Shown: positions 53,474-61,657 of the stretch, piece by piece
How positions within the stretch are numbered: position 1 is the stretch's first letter
Layout of the letters: each line of letters opens with the position of its first letter
Origin: Planctomycetota bacterium
GTDB lineage: Bacteria; Planctomycetota; UBA1135
Direction: 5' to 3'
DNA length: 64,000 nucleotides
NCBI GenBank assembly: GCA_027623295.1
Contig: JAQBXR010000008.1
Span: 1 to 64,000, forward strand
Notes under the pieces: model-generated
Database searches by the model: none
What the model was told of the DNA's origin: nothing
The model's input: only the letters and a program-made list of their open reading frames with translations
Program-made: the position numbers and the translations under genes

Positions 53474-56194
53474 CTAGAGCTGCGACCAGCGCTTCAGCAC
53501 GTCTTCCAAAATGCCGCGGTGGACCGGCTTGGCAATGTAGTCATCCATGCCTGCAGAAAGGCACTTTTCACGGTCGCCTTGCATAGCATTGGCGGTCATT
53601 GCAATAACGGGGACATGTGATTTGCCCGCCTCCCCCTTGCGGATGGCAGCCGTCGCTGCATATCCATCGAGCACTGGCATTTGACAGTCCATGAGCACAG
53701 CGTCGTATTTTTTCACCGAGACGGCATCGCGCGCTTCCGCTCCATTGGCGGCAATGTCGACCTCGCAGCCGAGGCCTTCGAGCATCTTAGTGGCAACCTT
53801 TTGGTTCACGAAGTTATCTTCGGCAAGCAAGATCCGAACACCGTTTAGTGGCCGGTAGCTCTCGGTTGCTTGAGGATTTTCCGCCTGCGGATTTCCCACG
53901 GTAGGCTTAAAACCGGGCCCTTCTCCCCGACTCAAAGCCTCTTCCGCAAGCGCGGACTCCACTTGAGCAAGTAGGGCTTCGACAGATTGGGCTTGGTCTT
54001 CTGGGGCAGGCATTTCCGCCTCAGGCTCCGGTTGAATCCTCCCCTGCACAAGCCCTTCCAGCAGGCGCGAGCGGCGCACAGGCTTCACCATGGATTCATC
54101 AATCACCTTCCGGTAATCCTCAGGAAACATGGAGCGATCACATACCGATGACAGGAGAACAATCTTGATCCCAGCATAGCGCTCATCGGCACGCACGCGA
54201 ACGGCAAGGCTGATGCCATCTTCATCCGGCATTTGGTAGTCCACGACCATGCGATCAAAGGCGTGACCATGGTGAGTGGACTCTTCCAACATTTGCCACG
54301 CGGCTTGCGCAGACTCCGCTTGTTTCACTTCACAATCCACCCCTTCTAGCTGCTTGCGCAATACTTTAAGATTGGTGATGTTGTCGTCCACGATGAGGGC
54401 ATGCAAGCCAGCCAGGGTGGCCTCCTCTCCCACGACTTCCTCAACTCCTTCCAGTGACATGCCATCGAGGCGCACGGTGAACCAAAAAGTCGAGCCCTTC
54501 CCGAACTCACTCTCGACACCCATTTCACCGCCCATCAACTCAGCGAGTTGGCGAGAGATCGTGAGGCCAAGGCCGGTTCCGCCAAAGCGACGCGTGGTGG
54601 AAGCATCTGCTTGAGTGAAGGCGCAGAACAAATTGTCAATCGCTTCCGGGCGAATGCCAATCCCGGTATCAGTGACTTCGAAACGGATGCGACCCGCATC
54701 CGACTTCTTCACGCGCAAAACCACTTCTCCACTCTCCGTAAACTTGATCGAGTTACCGACTAAGTTCGAGATGATTTGGCGTAAGCGGCCTGCGTCGCCC
54801 TCGACTATTTTGGGCAGGTCTTCTTCTAGATCGAGCAAGAGCTCTAGGTTCTTTACAGCAGCGTTGGAGCTTAATGCCGTAGCCGTATCCTCCAACATGG
54901 TTGATAAAGAGAACTGAACACTATCTAACTCTATCTTGCCGGCTTCAATCTTGGAAAAGTCCAGGATGTCATTGATGATGACCAACAATGCTTGGCCGGA
55001 ATGCAAAATGGTCTGTGAAAAGTCGGCCTGTTCTTCATCCAAATCGGTCTGGGAAAGCAATTCCGCCATGCCAATCACGCCATTCATTGGGGTTCGAATT
55101 TCATGACTCATGTTGGCAAGGAATTCGCTCTTCGCCTTATTCGCTTCCGTGGCATTGCGCGTAGCATCTTCAAGCTCACCCATCTGTTGACGTATTTGCG
55201 CCGACATCCGAGAGAAAGAAGAAACAAGTTGACCGACTTCATCTTTACCTGAGTCCTGGAAGTCCACCGTGAAATCACTACTCCTGATGGAACTCTCAAT
55301 CTTCGCGGCAAGTTTTCGAATGTGATCTAAACGGCGCCCAATGACCAGTAAACCTGCGATTAAGAATAAGGCACCTAACCCAGCGGTGGTCACTAAATAG
55401 TTGCGCGTCGAAGCACTGAGTGCAATCGCGTGCTGCGTGCGGTCAGCGATAACCTGTACCAGAACTCCCGTAGAACCTTCAAACAGTAAAATCTGGGCAA
55501 AACCACCATGCACCAAGTCCTCTTGGATGCCATCCATCTCACCATCCATCATCTCCAATCGCTTCACCTCAAGGGGGTCGGTAGAAACCAACTCCCCCAG
55601 TGGAGTCGTAATCACCACCGTGTTACCAATGCGCTCTTCAAACAATTCAATTAGGGCACCTAGGTCTGCTTGCACAGCAATCCAGCCAAGAACTTCTTGA
55701 CCATCGCGCATAACGGGCTGCAATAAAACCGGAGCGCCAGAAGCGCTAGCCTGAATTTGGGTTTTTGTGATTTGCTTTAGATCAAAGTCATCCCGCAAGA
55801 AAAACTTTTCATGTCCACCTGGACGGGGACCAATCAGGGCGGAGATGGGAGCGGTATTTGCTCCAATAATGCTCAGCTCTTCCACCGAAGAGCCCAAGGA
55901 ATGGTCGCGGAAATAGGCACTCAAATAGCGCTGCAGCCCTGGCGCATTGCCCTCTTCCAGCAAGCTTTTCAATTCCGGTTCCGCGCTAATACCTTCGACG
56001 AGGTCCATGGAATTCCTTTCCCATTCGGTTTCCTGTCGTGACCAAAGCGCTGAATAGACCTGCGAAACCTCCTTGCTGTGCAAGGAATCCAGACGGTCAT
56101 GTACAGCGTTCCAGCCAATCCACGAAATAAACGCGGTGCCTGCTACAAGGAAGCAGGCCCAAACGGCGGTTTTGAAGAGGAGGCTTTGATGCAT
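53474..56194 (-). CDS. Hybrid sensor histidine kinase with two receiver domains
   Basis: This 906-residue protein has TM1 at about 8-28, a periplasmic CHASE-like sensor (30-260) and TM2 at about 266-287. Then follow HAMP (about 288-340), HisKA with His364 in [15 protein letters not shown] and HATPase (about 465-585; [19 protein letters not shown]). REC1 (about 605-720, Asp in [11 protein letters not shown]) and REC2 (about 785-905, Asp in [12 protein letters not shown]) complete it. There is no HPt domain, so a separate phosphotransfer protein must exist. It reads the same way as the importer operon and ends 51 bp before it, so it may sense a related signal, but this is only positional. Confidence 0.92.
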   Translation of the reverse strand: MHQSLLFKTAVWACFLVAGTAFISWIGWNAVHDRLDSLHSKEVSQVYSALWSRQETEWERNSMDLVEGISAEPELKSLLEEGNAPGLQRYLSAYFRDHSLGSSVEELSIIGANTAPISALIGPRPGGHEKFFLRDDFDLKQITKTQIQASASGAPVLLQPVMRDGQEVLGWIAVQADLGALIELFEERIGNTVVITTPLGELVSTDPLEVKRLEMMDGEMDGIQEDLVHGGFAQILLFEGSTGVLVQVIADRTQHAIALSASTRNYLVTTAGLGALFLIAGLLVIGRRLDHIRKLAAKIESSIRSSDFTVDFQDSGKDEVGQLVSSFSRMSAQIRQQMGELEDATRNATEANKAKSEFLANMSHEIRTPMNGVIGMAELLSQTDLDEEQADFSQTILHSGQALLVIINDILDFSKIEAGKIELDSVQFSLSTMLEDTATALSSNAAVKNLELLLDLEEDLPKIVEGDAGRLRQIISNLVGNSIKFTESGEVVLRVKKSDAGRIRFEVTDTGIGIRPEAIDNLFCAFTQADASTTRRFGGTGLGLTISRQLAELMGGEMGVESEFGKGSTFWFTVRLDGMSLEGVEEVVGEEATLAGLHALIVDDNITNLKVLRKQLEGVDCEVKQAESAQAAWQMLEESTHHGHAFDRMVVDYQMPDEDGISLAVRVRADERYAGIKIVLLSSVCDRSMFPEDYRKVIDESMVKPVRRSRLLEGLVQGRIQPEPEAEMPAPEDQAQSVEALLAQVESALAEEALSRGEGPGFKPTVGNPQAENPQATESYRPLNGVRILLAEDNFVNQKVATKMLEGLGCEVDIAANGAEARDAVSVKKYDAVLMDCQMPVLDGYAATAAIRKGEAGKSHVPVIAMTANAMQGDREKCLSAGMDDYIAKPVHRGILEDVLKRWSQL

Positions 56195-56271
56195 GGGGGC
56201 CTATGGGTGTCATTTCTATCGACACAATCGAATCCCACCCTTTAACCGCAATTTTCACCCTAAAAACGCAG

Positions 56272-56277
56272 GATAAT
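56272..56277 (+). promoter_or_regulatory. -10 hexamer (GATAAT) of the selenoprotein gene
   Basis: It has six bases to ATG 56284. Together with the lipoprotein signal this fixes the start at 56284 rather than an upstream GTG. Confidence 0.4.
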
Positions 56278-56283
56278 GGAGCC

Positions 56284-56766
56284 ATGCGAAAAGTATTTTC
56301 TTTGCTTATCACCCTGGGCCTAGTCGCTGCGCTTTGGTGCAGCCTCTTTTCCTGCACTAGCCTCCAAGGGGAGATGGCACCCCCATTGATGGGTGGAACG
56401 CAAGTCACCGATGGCCTCATTTTGGCCGATTCAGAAACGCCTCAAACCGAATGGCGACTACTCGCCTTTTTCAGCCCCACCTGAAGCCCTTGCGTGGCCG
56501 AAGTGCCGCATCTCGTGAAGATGCAAAAAGAGTTTGGTGGAGAAGATTTTTCCGTAGTTGGACTCATGCAGGGAAACGCTCAAGCAGCCAGCCAGTTCTC
56601 CCTTGCTCAGAAACTGAACTATCCGATCTTCGCCAACAGCAAAGACTTCGACGCCTACGATGTCATGTTCTTGCCGGTCACCTACCTGGTGGACCCCTCT
56701 GGCATGATTGTGGCCGATGACCTTGACGATGCTGAAAAAATTCTCGCGCAACGCTCCGTCCGATGA
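56284..56766 (+). CDS. Selenocysteine-containing TlpA/thioredoxin-like lipoprotein (UxxC)
   Basis: From ATG 56284 the frame stays open for 160 residues apart from one TGA at 56482-56484, codon 67. Around it the protein reads RLLAFFSPT-U-SPC-VAEVPHL, exactly where TlpA/ResA proteins have WCxxC followed by (A/E)E(M/V)P. Cys70 is retained, so this is a UxxC redox motif. The cis-proline LPVTYLVDPSG follows as expected. A lipobox (SLFSC, Cys24) places it outside the cytoplasmic membrane. Homology continues without frame change on both sides of the TGA, which argues for selenocysteine rather than a nonsense mutation. The stop overlaps the next gene by 4 bp. Confidence 0.85.
56491..56510 (+). promoter_or_regulatory. 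Candidate bacterial SECIS stem-loop after UGA67
   Basis: TGC (56491-56493), bulge GT, GGC (56496-56498), loop CGAAGT, GCC (56505-56507), GCA (56508-56510) form a 3+3 bp stem with a bulge. The apical loop begins 15 bases after the UGA and has G at its second position. This is close to the usual bacterial SECIS geometry, though slightly short. It was folded by eye. Confidence 0.5.
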
Positions 56767-58574
56767 ATAGCTGCACTCCACTTCTGCTGCTTAGCGCTTT
56801 GCTTTTTGCAAATGGAACCGATGCTGTTGCACAAAACTCCACCGAAAAGATTCGTGAAACACCAAGCACACTTGCGCAGAGTGTTGGGTCAGGAGTGGAG
56901 TGGAGGACTGATTTATCAACCGCCATTGAGGATGCAAAAAAATCTAAGAAGCCCATCTTCTGGTATGTGCATACCTTGGAAGGCAGCTTCATGGATCGAC
57001 AGCCAGAGGTGGACCGCTACATGATGGGTGGTCCTTTTAGTTGGCCCGCCATGGTCCAGTTATTGAACGAAGATTACATCCCGTTGCGTTTAGCGGCAGA
57101 CCGTAAGTTGTGCAAAAAATATGACCTTGCACCCGTACAGTTCATTGAACCTGGGATTCTAGTTTTGAGCTCTAGCGGAAAGGAACAATCACGCTTGGAT
57201 CGCATTACCACCATGCACCCTGGATGGTTTCAAACGCAGTTCAATCTCCATTTAGGGGAGGTTTCTAATTTTCCTGGAAGCTTGGGAGAGGAGCGGTGCC
57301 TTCAGTTTTACCAAGAGATTCCAGCTTCGGAAACTTCTCAAGAATCATTCTCTAAGGCGCTTGCCGAACTCGATTCAACCCATCAAGCGGAAGCCACTTG
57401 GCTATACGCCGCGGGCTTGCATGACTTGCGCAAGGAGCTTGCCGCACAGGAAGTCCTGAAGGGCATGCTGAATCAATTCCAACATCACCCGCTTGCTGCA
57501 AAAGCCGCACTTGAACTGGAAGGGCAAGGACCGTACTGGAGAGGGTTCGAATCTTACGATGCCATCCCATTGGAGGCACTTGCGGCAAACAATTCGGGAA
57601 CGCTTGCACCTGCTGGCGCCTTCAGCGTGAAGGGTGTGGAAGAACGCTCCGTTGCGTTTTTGGCACGCACGCAGTCAGAAGACGGTGCCTGGCGCGACAG
57701 CATCTATGACTTTGGCGGCACTGACAGCATGCCCAATGTCTACGCTGCCGTCACTGCAATCAATGCACGGGCTCTAGTGGGGAAGGCCAACGCAAGCGAA
57801 ACCCTGAACCGCGCACTGAAGTACTTGGCATCGGATGACATCTTGAATCTAGAGGATCAGGACGAGCTTATCTGGGCTTACCTCTACCGAATTCGTTTGT
57901 ACTGCGCCATCCTCGAGCAAAAGGGTCCACCCGCCGAGGGCATCGACAAGCTGCTCAAGCACAACGTGAGTGGGCTGGTTGCCATGCAGGCCAAAAACGG
58001 ATCTTGGTCCCACGAATATCAAAATCCTTTTGTGACTGCATCGTGCCTAATCGCTCTATTCGACGCTTCTGGGAACCGTGCAGATCCGGAGAATTTGGAG
58101 GGCATCGTTAAGAGTGCACTAATTCCACTGGAGAATTCGCGCTCCAAAAAAGGTGCTTATAGCTACAACCTTGGCAACAGTAGCTCCCCTCTTGCGGGCA
58201 GTGTAGGTCGGACTCCGGTTGGTGAGCTTGCGCGATACTTCTGGGGTGTGTCCAATAAGAAGGACCTTTCGAATGCGGTCAGCAATAGTTTTCGCGAGCA
58301 AGAGCCACTGTTCCTTGCACGCAAATATGACGACCACACCGACATGCATGCCTACGGCGGCTTCTTCTTTTGGTACTCCATGCTCGGACGCACCGAGGCG
58401 ATTGTGGAATTGCCGAAAGGAAAACAGCGCGAGCAAGCCATCGCGCAACAACAAGAACTCATTCTTGCCTTGCCCGAGATCGATGGAGTCTTCATTGACT
58501 CGCATGAACTCGGGCGTAGTTACGGCACCGGTATGGCGTTGTGGTGCTTAGACTTACTCGCTGAGAAAGACTAG
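56763..58574 (+). CDS. Secreted protein: thioredoxin-like head plus alpha/alpha-toroid repeats
   Basis: This 603-residue protein has a signal peptide (cleavage near VAQ, about 24). A thioredoxin-like N-terminal region (about 45-160; EDAKKSKKPIFWYVHTLEG) lacks a CxxC. The C-terminal region (about 280-600) has repeats such as VAFLARTQSEDGAW, VAMQAKNGSWSHEYQNPFVTA and YSYNLGNSS, resembling terpene-cyclase/prenyltransferase toroids. The catalytic DxDD of squalene cyclases is absent. It is translationally coupled to the UxxC selenoprotein, so the pair may act together in the periplasm. Confidence 0.65.
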   Translation: MNSCTPLLLLSALLFANGTDAVAQNSTEKIRETPSTLAQSVGSGVEWRTDLSTAIEDAKKSKKPIFWYVHTLEGSFMDRQPEVDRYMMGGPFSWPAMVQLLNEDYIPLRLAADRKLCKKYDLAPVQFIEPGILVLSSSGKEQSRLDRITTMHPGWFQTQFNLHLGEVSNFPGSLGEERCLQFYQEIPASETSQESFSKALAELDSTHQAEATWLYAAGLHDLRKELAAQEVLKGMLNQFQHHPLAAKAALELEGQGPYWRGFESYDAIPLEALAANNSGTLAPAGAFSVKGVEERSVAFLARTQSEDGAWRDSIYDFGGTDSMPNVYAAVTAINARALVGKANASETLNRALKYLASDDILNLEDQDELIWAYLYRIRLYCAILEQKGPPAEGIDKLLKHNVSGLVAMQAKNGSWSHEYQNPFVTASCLIALFDASGNRADPENLEGIVKSALIPLENSRSKKGAYSYNLGNSSSPLAGSVGRTPVGELARYFWGVSNKKDLSNAVSNSFREQEPLFLARKYDDHTDMHAYGGFFFWYSMLGRTEAIVELPKGKQREQAIAQQQELILALPEIDGVFIDSHELGRSYGTGMALWCLDLLAEKD

Positions 58575-58577
58575 CGA

Positions 58578-59210
58578 CTAACTGTCGTCAACTTCACCGG
58601 TGAGGGTGTGATTGCCAAAGCGATCCATAGAGACGAACTCTTCGAAGTCCAACAAACCCATCCGTGGACGAGCAGCAGTCAACGCTTTGCCCAAGGTAAT
58701 CATCAGTAAGGGTGGGTGATCTTCTGGTAAGCCAACGATTTCTGCGACTTTCACCGGATCAAACCCAATCATAGGGCAAGTGTCGTATCCCATGTCCTTT
58801 GCCAACAGCATCATGGTCATGCCGGCCAGACCAATCGTGCGCGCGGCTTCATCGCGCTGAATGGCGCCGTTCGAGTAAAAACCCGGAATCATGCCGCCGA
58901 ACATTTCTTTCACTGCGTCGGAAGCTTTACGCAGAGTGCGGTCTATGTTGGTGTGGCCATTTAGATTGCCCGCGCAAATAATCGTGGCTGAAGCGTCTTT
59001 CACCTGCGCTTGATTCCACGCTGCTGCGCACAACTCATCTTGCACTGCCTGATCGGTCACCACTACAAAATGCCAGTTCTGCATATTGAAAGAGGTTGGG
59101 GTTAGAGCGACATGAGCCATTAGATGGCGAATCTCGTCTTCACTCAGGCGATGTTCGGAATCGTAAGCCTTTACAGACCGACGTTGACGGAGGGCATCGA
59201 GCAATTCCAT
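58578..59210 (-). CDS. Nitroreductase-family FMN oxidoreductase
   Basis: This 210-residue protein begins LLDALRQRRSVKAYDSEHRL with the FMN-binding RRSV(R/K) motif. It continues TPTSFNMQNWHFVVV (FMN-phosphate and ring contacts) and GYDTCPMIGFDP, the nitroreductase core. It is likely an NAD(P)H-dependent flavoenzyme acting on nitro compounds or quinones. A TAATAT hexamer (59217-59222) ends six bases before the ATG, inside the stop of the adjacent SDR relic. Confidence 0.88.
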   Translation of the reverse strand: MELLDALRQRRSVKAYDSEHRLSEDEIRHLMAHVALTPTSFNMQNWHFVVVTDQAVQDELCAAAWNQAQVKDASATIICAGNLNGHTNIDRTLRKASDAVKEMFGGMIPGFYSNGAIQRDEAARTIGLAGMTMMLLAKDMGYDTCPMIGFDPVKVAEIVGLPEDHPPLLMITLGKALTAARPRMGLLDFEEFVSMDRFGNHTLTGEVDDS

Positions 59211-59216
59211 GGCGGC

Positions 59217-59222
59217 ATATTA
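59217..59222 (-). promoter_or_regulatory. -10 hexamer (TAATAT) of the nitroreductase gene
   Basis: It has six-base spacing to ATG 59210, consistent with a leaderless message. It overlaps the TAA stop of the SDR stub, so the promoter sits at the end of a dead gene. Confidence 0.4.
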
Positions 59223-59435
59223 GCGTTCCCGCTTATGCCACTTCTGCAGCACTTCCGCCTCTTTCTCGGCCTTCAAGCTGCCACCAAGCGCCTTCGGATG
59301 ATCTTCCCAATCAAAGGTGTCACGAATGGTTTCGCCAGAGGGGCGATAAACCAAACCTGCAGCTACTGCTTTTTCAGAGTTGGAAGTGCTGTTTGGATAA
59401 GCCTCGGGAATCCACAGCGGCATTTCTATCCAGCA
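59220..59435 (-). pseudogene. C-terminal stub of an NAD-dependent epimerase/reductase (SDR)
   Basis: On the minus strand the frame reads EMPLWIPEAYP, AVAAGLVYRPSGETIRDTFD and EAEVLQKWHKRER, then TAA. This matches the last about 70 residues of extended SDR proteins (lPlWiPe.., aaGl.fRP..eTv.dTl.w, E.e.L..W). The N-terminal Rossmann domain and start are absent. The homology stops at about 59435, where the plus-strand relic begins. Confidence 0.65.
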
Positions 59436-59436
59436 A

Positions 59437-59637
59437 AAATACAAATCCAAGTCCTTTCTCGATACTTTCGTCTATCGTGGCGGCGACAGCGCCGTATCTT
59501 GGATGTACGACGGGTTCTCGCAGCTCCTAAGTGGTGGTGGACTTTCACTCGTTGTTGTCACCCTTCGCCGCACTTTGGACTGGTTCCGCACTCCGCCTCG
59601 GGCGTATGCACCAGAAACTCGAAACCCCCCAACCTGA
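59437..59637 (+). pseudogene. C-terminal stub of an NTP/NDP-exchange (ADP/ATP carrier-like) transporter
   Basis: Frame 1 reads KYKSKSFLDTFVYRGGDSAV, SWMYDGF, then a hydrophobic helix (LSLVVVTLRRTLDW) and TGA at 59635-59637. The KYKaKsfiDTfvyRGGD string is a hallmark near the C-terminus of nucleotide-exchange transporters. All N-terminal helices are missing. It lies head to head with the SDR stub, so one deletion probably removed both N-termini and the promoter region between them. Confidence 0.6.
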
Positions 59638-59655
59638 CTCTGACTCGAACTCTGA

Positions 59656-60216
59656 ATGAAAAAAATCGCACTCATCGCTGCCTGTGCAGCACCTCTTTTC
59701 GGCTCCTGCGTGGTAGCCGTCGGCAATGGCACCCACGCCAATGATTGGACGTACGACCTTGAGGTCGAGAAGGCCGTTTGCGTGATTCGCGGCACCGAGG
59801 GCAACGAAAATGTCACCGGCACGGTCACTTTCACCGAGCATAAAGACGGCGTTTTCATTGAAGCGCGCATTACCGGTCTCGCGCCGGGCGCACATGGCTT
59901 CCACATCCATGAGTTCGGTGACCTCTCGACCACCGATGGCAAGTCGGCTGGCGGGCACTACAACCCAGAAGGCCATGACCACAGCGGCCCTTCTTCCACG
60001 AAGCGCCACGAAGGCGATCTAGGCAACATTGTGGCCGATGCTAATGGGGTAGCTGAGTACTCGCGTTACGACGACGACCTCAATCTCGTCGGCAAGCACT
60101 CCATCCTCGGACGTGGTGTGATCATTCACGCCGGCGAAGATGACCAGCGCAGTCAGCCTACCGGTAATGCCGGCGCTCGCGTCGGTTATGGCGTGATTGG
60201 AATCGCTCAGCAGTAA
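59656..60216 (+). CDS. sodC: Cu/Zn superoxide dismutase lipoprotein
   Basis: This 186-residue protein has a lipobox (LFGSC, Cys17). Metal ligands are in GFHIHEFGD (two Cu His), GGHYNPEGHDHSG (bridging and Zn His) and HEGDLGNI (Zn Asp). The active-site arginine is in TGNAGARVGYGVIG. Both cysteines of the usual intramolecular disulfide are missing: no Cys after FGD, and the final RxxCGVIG reads RVGYGVIG. It removes periplasmic superoxide. No -10 hexamer at leaderless spacing was seen. Confidence 0.93.
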   Translation: MKKIALIAACAAPLFGSCVVAVGNGTHANDWTYDLEVEKAVCVIRGTEGNENVTGTVTFTEHKDGVFIEARITGLAPGAHGFHIHEFGDLSTTDGKSAGGHYNPEGHDHSGPSSTKRHEGDLGNIVADANGVAEYSRYDDDLNLVGKHSILGRGVIIHAGEDDQRSQPTGNAGARVGYGVIGIAQQ

Positions 60217-60237
60217 GCGCGCGCTTTCAAAACCGAA

Positions 60238-61260
60238 TCAACGTAAATGAGCGGTGCTCCCTTGGGCACCGCTCATCCAATTCCCGTCGACGGCATGAAA
60301 GCCGGGCAACGCGGTGGAGAAGGGTGCCCAGTGCAAGCCGTCTGTAGAAACATCGGTGCCAGTTGGGCCTACTGCGATCCACTGCTTACGTCGCGGGTGC
60401 CAGGAAACTCCGGAGCGATATCCGGCCGGCATGGTCTCCGCAGCCTGCCAACTGAGACCGCCATCGGTGGTGCGCGCTGCAATCGTCAGCACCTGATTCT
60501 CTAGCTCATAATCACCGCCCACCAGCACGCCGTTTTGCGCATCGCGGAAGGCGATAGAGAAGATCCCGCTGCCTGCAGTTCCGGCGGATAAAGGTGAGGC
60601 CTGAACCTGCCAACTATGACCGCCATCGGTGCTGCGATAAACCCGTGCCACCGAACCACCTGTGGCAATCCAAGCTAGGTCTGCACCGGCCACCGCCAAA
60701 GAAGTGCCACTGGCAGCAAATGCGTACTCGCCATCGATGGCTTCGGGCAACCCAGCCACGGGAACCGGGGTCCAATGGCGTCCTCCATCTTCGGTACGGA
60801 GCACGGTGAGGCGGCCATCCACGGGATCGCCAACCAACAAGCCTCGGTCACGATTCCAGAAGGCAATGCCATCCCAGAAGCCCTCTGGCTCCTGATTGGT
60901 GGCACAAATTTCCCAAGAAATTCCTCCATTTTCGGTACGAAATACCCGTGATGCCCCTCCCGGACCGGCCGACATGAGCACGACCTCGTCCGCTGAGAAA
61001 GCTTCGATGTCACGGAAATCGAGCACGTCATCGGCACTCAATTGAGGCGCACGGGAGATCCAAGTGCGTCCAGCATCGCGCGATACGGCCACGGAGGACT
61101 GACTTCCAGAAACCCATGCGGTCCGGGAACCGACCTGGCTCAAACCTCGTAAAGAGGGAGCATTGGGAAGCTCATTTAGAACCGGTGCGGTCCCACAAGC
61201 GCTCAAGCCAAGCGCAGCTCCGGCAAGGCCCACCATCCTGAGAGTGCGGCAAAGGAGCAT
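60238..61260 (-). CDS. BNR-repeat (YCF48/photosystem-stability-like) lipoprotein
   Basis: I start at ATG 61260 (about 340 residues), which gives a lipoprotein signal (LGLSAC) after MLLCRTLRMVGLAGAA. The upstream part would run through the terminator hairpin of the next gene. Sialidase/YCF48-like Asp-box repeats are visible: SRDAGRTWIS, TENGGISWEI, TEDGGRHWTP, STDGGHSWQV, TTDGGLSWQA. The fold is a beta-propeller outside the membrane. Function is unknown; catalytic sialidase residues are not evident. Confidence 0.8.
   Translation of the reverse strand: MLLCRTLRMVGLAGAALGLSACGTAPVLNELPNAPSLRGLSQVGSRTAWVSGSQSSVAVSRDAGRTWISRAPQLSADDVLDFRDIEAFSADEVVLMSAGPGGASRVFRTENGGISWEICATNQEPEGFWDGIAFWNRDRGLLVGDPVDGRLTVLRTEDGGRHWTPVPVAGLPEAIDGEYAFAASGTSLAVAGADLAWIATGGSVARVYRSTDGGHSWQVQASPLSAGTAGSGIFSIAFRDAQNGVLVGGDYELENQVLTIAARTTDGGLSWQAAETMPAGYRSGVSWHPRRKQWIAVGPTGTDVSTDGLHWAPFSTALPGFHAVDGNWMSGAQGSTAHLR
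60247..60276. terminator. Strong inverted repeat at the sodC / BNR gene junction
   Basis: ATGAGCGGTGC (60247-60257) and GCACCGCTCAT (60266-60276) form a perfect 11-bp stem with an 8-base loop. It lies within the last codons of the minus-strand gene and 30 bp beyond the sodC stop. The minus-strand side is followed by TTTACGTT and later TTTT, so termination of the minus-strand gene is more plausible. It could serve both. Confidence 0.5.
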
Positions 61261-61274
61261 GAAAGAAAGTGATT

Positions 61275-61298
61275 CGGGCAGCGTAAATACGCTGCCCG
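61275..61298 (-). terminator. Rho-independent terminator of the histone gene
   Basis: CGGGCAGCGT and ACGCTGCCCG form a perfect 10-bp stem with a 4-base loop (61285-61288). On the minus strand it is followed by AATCACTTTCTTT. It lies 18 bp after the histone stop and 15 bp before the BNR gene start. Confidence 0.7.
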
Positions 61299-61315
61299 AA
61301 AACACTTACAGCGAC

Positions 61316-61513
61316 TTATTTGTCGACTCCAAAGTCACGGTCCATGACCGTCTTACGCTTTCCCGACTCTGCGGTTGCGATGGCATTATCGCACATGGCG
61401 CGAATTAGCTCAGAAAGGCGTGCGGCAACGGCACCGGAGGTAGACATGCCAGACTTGGCCTTGATGTAGGCCTTAATCTTGGATTGTACGACGAGAACTT
61501 CTTGATTAGACAT
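61316..61513 (-). CDS. Bacterial histone-fold protein (Bd0055-like)
   Basis: This is a 65-residue single histone fold. Alpha-1 is VVQSKIKAYIKAKS, loop 1 is GMSTS, alpha-2 is AARLSELIRAMCDNAIATA and loop 2 is GKRKTVM. Alpha-3 is DRDFGV. The RKTVM.RD string matches the archaeal/bacterial histone RxTxxxxD signature. The pattern is very close to Bdellovibrio Bd0055 (ILVV.SKVKK.IKE.. MNTSAE.. GRKTVMARD). It should dimerise and bind DNA. The start is ATG 61513 with a strong AAGGAG about 8 bases upstream, unlike the leaderless genes; upstream in-frame residues are not part of the family. It has its own terminator, so it is probably monocistronic and well expressed. Confidence 0.88.
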   Translation of the reverse strand: MSNQEVLVVQSKIKAYIKAKSGMSTSGAVAARLSELIRAMCDNAIATAESGKRKTVMDRDFGVDK

Positions 61514-61657
61514 TGGGAGCTCCTTGAAAACGAAGATTGATGAGACCGTCTCCTTTTCCGTTTGGAGGCCATTAGGCAACAGCTCGTAAAAAGGGCGGGT
61601 GGACCAGTGTAGCAGCGAAATTCGGCTATGTGGCGGCTCAGCTAGATTCTGGCACGC

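Noticed and set aside
57541-57560. tRNA-like GGTTCGAATC T-loop string
   Set aside because: It lies inside a coding region and no cloverleaf arms can be formed around it. No tRNA or rRNA genes were found in the window.
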